A stretch of DNA of 64,000 nt, taken from contig NC_053040.3 in NCBI RefSeq assembly GCF_002575655.3, positions 155,497,148 through 155,561,147 on the forward strand, given 5' to 3'. Positions 59,301 to 64,000 of this stretch are shown in pieces. The translations under genes and the position numbers were made by a program. Each line of letters opens with the position of its first letter. Positions within the stretch are counted from its first letter, which is position 1. A model generated the notes under the pieces. The model made no database searches. It saw only the letters and a list, made by a program, of their open reading frames with translations, and was not told where the DNA came from. The DNA comes from Aegilops tauschii subsp. strangulata (Eukaryota > Streptophyta > Magnoliopsida > Poales > Poaceae).

Positions 59301-59528
59301 CTGCCTCAATCAGTTCGACTTCTTCAGTCTCAACTTAAAGAAGAAAGGCTTGCTTCAGCTCAGCTCCGACTTGAAGTCAAAGATGTAATGAAGATGTCAG
59401 GGAACTTCCTTGCGCATTATGGTGCCATACAGCTAGGGATGAAGCACCTATCGTTGACACAACTGAGGTCTCATCAGTTTGTTCGGCTGCTTGCGGGGCC
59501 CGAGCTTGCCAGGTCTAGTGCCTTCTGA
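53351..59528 (+). CDS. Seven-exon gene of unknown function inside the CACTA
   Basis: Exon-like blocks at 53351-53464, 53558-53659, 54358-54679, 57584-57702, 57902-58087, 58175-58237 and 59151-59528 are bordered by GT and AG and join in one frame (phases 0,0,1,0,0,0), 428 codons with the stop at 59526. The first block's start is unresolved. Block 3 (residues after PSTDIIVLEALLEAERDG) and the last block (QSVRLLQSQLKEERLASAQL) look like coiled coils. Block 5 starts MSKRKRVIADPQ, a possible nuclear signal. No catalytic domain is recognised. It could be a TNPA-like DNA-binding accessory protein of the CACTA or a captured host gene; I cannot decide. Confidence 0.55.
55000..55742 (+). repeat. Repeated promoter-like segment in the large intron
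   Basis: Imperfect units with cattcatacaccgtgggcgcc and gggcggcaaaacac words near 55295, 55380, 55510 and 55720. They lead into the GC-rich frame at 55743. No gene in this part. Confidence 0.5.
55743..56080 (+). other. Second first-exon-like block
   Basis: A GC-rich frame starting MTSSPLRPASSVHHPILHLV, with the same Pro/Ser/Thr/Ala style as the leader at 52408, ends near a possible donor (GAGAG|GTGG). It looks like an alternative promoter and first exon, but its phase (2) does not fit the next exon at 57584 (needs 1), so it may be untranslated or decayed. Confidence 0.4.
56150..57130 (+). repeat. Intronic tandem repeat, three copies
   Basis: A unit of about 340 bp holding accaaatc-tagt, tccaaagctta and tttaattggt-a-ctaa occurs three times; the last word is at 56447, 56711 and 57077. 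The middle copy is shortened at its start. Confidence 0.65.
58433..58534. mobile_element. Stowaway-like MITE, degenerate
   Basis: The left end TA-CTCCCTCTGTATCGAATT and a loosely matching reversed right end near gttattagttgtcgctc, with the internal tgtatttagaac/ctagatacatcc inverted words typical of the type. It lies in an intron of the spliced gene. Confidence 0.5.
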
Positions 59529-59759
59529 AGTGTTCTTAGTTTTGTATATTCTTTTGTCGGCGCATTTATATGCACTGGTGGCGACCTTTCATGCCCAGTG
59601 TATGTAATCCGCGGTCATGTTGCGCTTTATTATCACCGGGTAGCGAACTTTGATTCCAGATATGCCGTAATTTCTTTGTTGTATAGTCTAGGTTTATTCT
59701 TTGGTCGGTATGCTGTAATTTAGGCCGGAAGGTTCAGTGGATCTAAGTGTTGTTGGTCT

Positions 59760-60640
59760 TCAGGCCGGCTCGTTACTCATATGGGCCAAAACGTGGGCCT
59801 ATAATCATCTTGGGCCATTAGCAGGTCTAAACCTATAGTAGTTTCCCGCCTTTAACAGGCCATGGGCTACATATTTACTGTAGTGACACTGGGCTTCCTA
59901 CGGGCCGTAGAAACAATGGGCCTTCTACGGGCCGTAGAAACAATGGGCCTTCTACGGGCCGTATCACCAATGGGCCTTAGACGGGCCGTATGATCGATTG
60001 GCCAAACATGGGCCAAAAACAGACCGCATTATGGCCGTAAACGGGCTAGAGTTGGAGTCGTCCGTTCATGGGCCAACCATAACGGGCCGTCATTAATACG
60101 CCGTATTTGATGATGCTATGAAAACGGCCCAACGTATTAATGGGCCACAAACGGGCCGACTGTAACCACGGGCTGAATTTGGCCCACAAGCAGAAAATGG
60201 CAGTAACGGGCCGTAAGTAACCGAATGCTGGAAATGAGCCCAAGAATAAATGGGCCCTGAGAAGGCCGAAAGATAACATGGGTTGCAAACGGCCCAATGG
60301 ATTAATGGGCCGTTAATGAGTATAAAGTGATACACTGTTCATTACGGGCCAGTTTCACCACGGGCTGTTAATGGGACAAGAGTTACAAAGGGCCTCATCT
60401 GGGCCGAAAGACGTCATGGGCCATACATGGGCCGGACGTTAAAATGGGCTGGAATCATATTGGACAGCCCAGATGACGCAACTGGGCCTAATTCGGATAG
60501 GTCGTAACGGGCCCTGGGTTAGCGGGCTGTAAATGGGCTATATGCGAACAGGCCGTTAACAGGCTTTCCATGGGCCGGCCCGCCACCTTTTAACCAAGTT
60601 AAACGGGCCAGCCTTTTCATAGGAATGGGCCTCTGTTGGG
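59760..60640 (+). repeat. Right subterminal repeat region of the CACTA
   Basis: Dense ATGGGCC, ACGGGCC and GGGCCGTA words in both orientations. ACGGGCCGTA recurs exactly every 27 bp at 59900, 59927, 59954 and 59981. Arrays like this are binding sites for TNPA-type proteins in the best-known CACTA elements; here that is inference. The motif differs from that at the left end. Confidence 0.75.
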
Positions 60641-61044
60641 GCGTGCCACGTGTTGACGTATCATAGGCGCCTTCTGTCCAATGAGTGGATGACATCTGTC
60701 CCAACGGTGAGCCGACACGTGTTTCCTCCAGCCAATGATGATTTTGCACGTGGAAAATCCGCATTGGTCGGGGCTATTAGCGGGTTATCGGATCCAAAAC
60801 CGGACCCGATAGCTTAACGGCGTTCCGTTACGGTGGATGCGACGTGTCGGTCACCCTTGACGAAAGCACTTCTGTGACGCGCGATTTATCGTCATGGAAG
60901 TGGACACTTCCGTGATGATAATTTTGGTAATGTCATGGAACACTTCTACGACAGCACAGGTTTGACTATCTTGATTCTGTCATAAAATTGTCATGGATGT
61001 ACATGCATGACAAAAAATGCGACCTACTGTGACAAACACGTATC
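60641..61044. other. Unique stretch before the CACTA right end
   Basis: Contains gtcatgga/tccatgac-type words shared in style with the left end (34330-34480), such as cttctatgac and ctatgacaaaaaat. No gene. Confidence 0.55.
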
Positions 61045-61072
61045 ATCACGGAAGTGTATTTTTTTTGTAGTG
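61045..61072 (-). repeat. CACTA right terminal inverted repeat
   Basis: Ends TTTTTTTTGTAGTG; reversed it gives CACTAC plus an A run and ACACTTCCGTGA, matching 34323-34350 with a few differences. Confidence 0.88.
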
Positions 61073-61075
61073 CAA
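61073..61075. repeat. CACTA target-site duplication CAA, right copy
   Basis: Matches 34320-34322. Confidence 0.85.
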
Positions 61076-61096
61076 GTGGCGGTGGCCTCCCGTGTT

Positions 61097-61519
61097 CTAC
61101 TTCTCCTCGATGATGGCAGCGGACACAGAGAAGCTGGCCACCGACTCGTCGCTCTCCACGCACTCGGCTTCTATCTCTGCCTGCATGGCATTGCCGCAGG
61201 CATGGAGGAACGGCCGCCGGCATGGGAGGCGCGCCCACAGACACGGGACGCGCGGCCACCGCACACACTGGTGGCGCGGTACGATGCGGCAGCGACGATA
61301 TCCGTAACGGCGTGCTCGCCGGCGTGGAGCAACTCGCCACTCCTCATCGAGCTGAACTGGAGGGGCGAGTTGCTGAACCACGTGTCGGATAGGGGCGGCA
61401 ACTGGCTCCGTCGGGCCAAGCGAGGTTGGTGAAGCACCGAGCGGTCTCGCCTGTATCCGGAGGGCTCGGCGGGCCACCCAACCGGGTAGTATGCCAGAGA
61501 ACGGCTTCTCGGAAGCCAT
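61097..61519 (-). CDS. Hypothetical ORF with its own promoter, next to the CACTA
   Basis: 140 codons starting MASEKPFSGILPGWVARRAL, then an Arg-rich middle and an acidic end (QAEIEAECVESDESVASFSV). A TATTTAAA box lies about 85 bp upstream, which makes a transcribed gene plausible. I recognise no domain. The stop at 61097 lies 21 bp from the CACTA target duplication, so its 3' untranslated region, or a continuation in another frame, has been separated to the far side of the transposon (34322 leftward). The Arg/Cys-rich middle may reflect a frame error. Confidence 0.45.
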   Translation of the reverse strand: MASEKPFSGILPGWVARRALRIQARPLGASPTSLGPTEPVAAPIRHVVQQLAPPVQLDEEWRVAPRRRARRYGYRRCRIVPRHQCVRWPRVPCLWARLPCRRPFLHACGNAMQAEIEAECVESDESVASFSVSAAIIEEK

Positions 61520-61602
61520 CAGAAGAGTGGAGAAAATGGTGAAGGAGGAGATGGGGGAGTGGCGGAGGGGTGCGATTCTTGCCCGCTGTCTGTCTGGCCT
61601 CG

Positions 61603-61610
61603 TTTAAATA
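61603..61610 (-). promoter_or_regulatory. TATA-like box of the minus-strand ORF
   Basis: TATTTAAA on the minus strand inside a segment (ggcctcgtttaaa) duplicated 45 bp away at about 61642, so the core promoter is partly doubled. Confidence 0.5.
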
Positions 61611-62019
61611 GAGGGCGGATGGTAGGAGCTTGGCCGGCGTCTGGCCTCGTTTAAACTGAGGGCAGACGGGAGGAGCTCGGCTGGTGTTGCATTTAATTCC
61701 GGCCCGCTCATGAACGGACGTGTGGCCAGAGTAGGTTTCTCGGTTTGCATGCGGGTTTAATGGAGGGGTTTGATGGAGGCGAGGAGGCATGTTCAGCCGG
61801 GCATGTAGCAGGCGGCGTAGTACTATTCAATTTGACAGCGGGCGGTGCAGTTCCCGATACGGCTTTAATGCAGACGAGGGAGGGGTAGCGGTTCCCGAAA
61901 TGTTTAACGACCAATGATGCATCCTCCTTCAATTAGCATCGTGAATGCATGAGGCAAGTAAGGGGAGGAGGACCGGGAAAAGGGGCTGCACGATGTGAAT
62001 GCAATGCAGTTTGCACTCA
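61611..62019. other. Shared upstream region of two divergent ORFs
   Basis: About 400 bp separate the TATA boxes of the minus- and plus-strand ORFs. GC-rich and AT-rich patches alternate; no repeat family recognised. Confidence 0.5.
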
Positions 62020-62025
62020 TATAAA
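62020..62025 (+). promoter_or_regulatory. TATA box of the 62121 gene
   Basis: TATAAA in actcatataaaggcgcc, 95 bp before the chosen start codon. Confidence 0.7.
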
Positions 62026-62120
62026 GGCGCCCCTCCATTCCAATGCATATACCACATCGTACGCACCTAAGCATTTGCCTAAGCACCTACACTAAGCGCA
62101 AAAGTGCTCACTCCAGACCC

Positions 62121-62663
62121 ATGGCGGCGATGTGCGCGACTGGCCAGCGGCTGTGCCAGATGGTCCACGACGCCGGCCTACGGCATGGCGCCGAGGATCG
62201 TCTCCAGATGGTGTTCGCGACCAGCTGGTGGATGGCCGCTGTCGACGCCAACTACGACTCTCAGTTGGACCAGATGATCGTTGCCACCACCAACAAGTTC
62301 ACCGTCCTCAAGAAGCTCACGGATAACATTGACGTACTCCTCCAGCCTGCGCGCCCGGGCTCCTCATTACCTGCCACCCTAATCGGCCTACATGGCCAGA
62401 ACCTCTTTCAAGCACTGGTGGCCCTGCGACTGCCCGCCGACGCCACGAAGAATATCCACCTGGAGGTCGCACTAACCACGAGGCGCCTTGTCCTGCAAGA
62501 ATTCGTCGACCTACACATCCACATGTATGAGCAAATTGTGTACATAGGTATCTACAAGGCCATTGAGGATGCTACAACGTTGGCCTTCCTCAACCGGCTG
62601 GAAGCCATGGATGCCTTTGGTGAGAAGCACCTTGACCTCGCCACAAAAGCCGCCGCACCTTAG
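62121..62663 (+). CDS. Hypothetical single-exon gene, 180 residues
   Basis: Start chosen at 62121 (cccATGGcg, a strong context); an in-frame ATG at 62043 lies only about 20 bp past the TATA box, too close to the expected transcript start. The protein starts MAAMCATGQRLCQMVHDAGL, is mostly helical in appearance (many Leu/Ala/Val heptad-like stretches: LVLQEFVDLHIHMYEQIVYI, ATTLAFLNRLEAMDAFGEKH), and ends DLATKAAAP. There is no signal peptide or domain I can name. Third codon positions are strongly G/C, as in many grass genes, and the frame is uninterrupted, so this is the best host-gene candidate of the window. Confidence 0.65.
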   Translation: MAAMCATGQRLCQMVHDAGLRHGAEDRLQMVFATSWWMAAVDANYDSQLDQMIVATTNKFTVLKKLTDNIDVLLQPARPGSSLPATLIGLHGQNLFQALVALRLPADATKNIHLEVALTTRRLVLQEFVDLHIHMYEQIVYIGIYKAIEDATTLAFLNRLEAMDAFGEKHLDLATKAAAP

Positions 62664-63107
62664 CCGCCGGTCGGTTGCCCGGCGCACTAAGTTGAGGAGG
62701 AGGAGGTCGTACGTTGATGGATGCATCTTTCTTCTTGCCTCCTATAACCACCACTAAGATTGCATCATCATGGCCTTAATTCTTATTGTGCTATTGCATT
62801 CTCGTTCCAGTCAATACCGACATGTGCGATCCCTTTGCTTAATTATATGCATCACTGTAACTAGTACTCCATCCGTCAATTTATAAGTTGTGCTTACCTT
62901 TTCCATCAACTTCGTGCAACACACGCGCATCTTGCTAGAAACACTAGAACATGTCGGACCATATGTGACCAAACCGACGATGTGCCAACCTAGCTACTAC
63001 GTACCCTGCTTATTTTGCGGAAATAGCCCCGCCCTAGCGTTTCCAATTGTTATTTCTATCTATCGATCGTGCCAAGGAGCAGAACCAAATGTTACAATTT
63101 ATACATT
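62664..63107. other. 3' side of the 62121 gene
   Basis: Probable 3' untranslated region followed by AT-rich sequence; a Stowaway-like end word (tactccatccgtcaatttataag) occurs at about 62865. No further gene. Confidence 0.45.
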
Positions 63108-63448
63108 TCTCTACTCCTACTCCTATAAAAGACTTAGTTGGTGATGGTGGTGTGTCTGCCATCCGTCGTTTCTGACCATTAGATCTGCATCTAACGGCTA
63201 TGAGGTAAGTTGTGGCATCTTTGCAACAATAGCCCACTTCTCTGCTCCAATTTGCAGAAACCCCCATATTATCTTGAAAGCAACCACATCCCTCCCTCAC
63301 CTCATCAAAACAACCCGAGAAATATATTTTGAGTGAAAAGTAATATATTAGGAGTATACCAAAACAAGAGTGATTTCTTTCAAGTTTGCGAACAAGTACT
63401 ACTATTCTACTACTTTGGATCCGTCGCAACGTATGGGCACATTGCCAG
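63108..63448 (+). mobile_element. Small Helitron
   Basis: TCTCTACTCCTACTCCTATA start, body as in 32762-33103, 3' end gtcgcaacgtatgggcacattgCCAG followed by T. The terminal CTAG has changed to CCAG. Confidence 0.72.
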
Positions 63449-63730
63449 TAAAATGAAAAGGCCTGCCGCGTTCGCGTCACACCCCCACACGCCCGGGAAT
63501 CAGGAGTACTACACGGCCCGTCCGGCGTGCCACATAGCTAGGGAAGGCGTGTTGCCTAGCATTTTCACTTTCATGTGGGACCACCATTGAGCAACCCGAC
63601 TATTGGCAAACCGCACCCCGCCCGCTGCCGGGTTGGAAAACAGAAACGAGGGGAAGATCTAGCTGTAGCACGGAAGCCAAGAAATTTGGTGTCTGATGGA
63701 GCTTGTTGATAGAGTGTTATTTATTCATAA
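63449..63730. other. Spacer between two Helitrons
   Basis: No gene or repeat recognised. Confidence 0.4.
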
Positions 63731-63977
63731 CTAGCAAGATGCCCATGCGTTGCACAGAAAATCAAGATGCATTTGTATGAGTAGTTTATGTTCTGGAGAA
63801 AAGGATGAACAAGAGAAGGCCTTATTTGCAAATGTGGAGAGGGGTGTGGCTATCTTTTTGCAAAATTGCCATAGTTTCCTTCCTATCTGTCAGATATAAA
63901 TTGGACGGCCTATATTGCAGGATGGCAGGCACACCATCATCACCAACTCTATTTTTTATAAGAGTAAAGAGTAGAGA
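63731..63977 (-). mobile_element. Small Helitron
   Basis: Minus strand: TCTCTAC start (63977), CTAG end (63731-63734), host A and T on the proper sides. Very similar to 31581-31821. Confidence 0.75.
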
Positions 63978-64000
63978 TTTGGTTACCAAATCTCATGCGT

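Larger units (their letters stand above)
34323..61072 (+). mobile_element. 26.75-kb gene-carrying CACTA transposon
   Basis: The left end CACTACAAAAAAAGACAC and the right end, reversed, CACTACAAAAAAAATACAC form imperfect inverted repeats that continue as TCCGTGA. CAA flanks both ends. Subterminal repeat arrays lie inside each end. The interior holds a NAC fragment, two F-box/DUF295-type genes (one intact), a spliced gene of unknown function, MITEs and Helitrons. No CACTA transposase (Transposase_21/TNPD type) frame is visible, so the element seems non-autonomous. The strand given is arbitrary, following the spliced gene. Confidence 0.88.

Noticed and set aside
59900..60007. CRISPR-like array (27-bp period)
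   Set aside because: Only four units with short near-identical spacers, at a CACTA end, in a plant genome. It is a subterminal repeat.

Overview
The window looks like a gene-poor, transposon-dense stretch of a Triticeae grass genome (wheat, goatgrass or a close relative). The evidence is nested Gypsy retrotransposons with Triticeae-type LTRs, CCG-rich grass promoters, Stowaway, Tourist and Helitron repeats, and a very large CACTA transposon. Nothing bacterial or organellar is seen. Only two ORFs near the right end look like possible low-copy host genes outside transposons.

Layout. (1) 1-19518: a decayed Tat-type Gypsy element. Its gag is split by a 9,585-bp Sabrina/Athila-type element on the minus strand (1788-11372, TSD GCCAC). 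The outer element resumes with protease, a reverse-transcriptase remnant, a repeat-rich tail, an antisense gene, and two tandem LTRs around a stub. (2) 19519-20374 and the bases after 30187: a leader-like minus-strand segment split by an intact-ended chromovirus-type Gypsy element (20375-30182, TSD CCCCG). The chromovirus encodes an unusual ORF where gag should be. (3) 30188-34322: pyrimidine-rich sequence, nested small Helitrons, Stowaway MITEs and a tRNA-like sequence. (4) 34323-61072: one 26,750-bp CACTA transposon with matching ends and a CAA target duplication. (5) 61073-64000: two divergent ORFs with their own TATA-like boxes, then two small Helitrons.

The CACTA element is the most interesting object. 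I see no transposase in it. Its cargo is a broken NAC-domain fragment, an intact two-exon F-box/DUF295 gene, a second broken F-box/DUF295-like gene, and a spliced gene of unknown function whose seven exons keep one continuous reading frame (428 codons including the stop). Its two ends carry different subterminal repeat arrays. It therefore looks like a non-autonomous, gene-carrying CACTA; the spliced gene could be cargo or a TNPA-like accessory protein.

The order of insertion can be read from the nesting. The outer Tat element was already present when the Sabrina-type element entered its gag. The chromovirus entered the leader-like segment. The CACTA landed 21 bp beyond the stop codon of the minus-strand ORF at 61097-61519. 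Family names are from memory of the families; no database search was possible.
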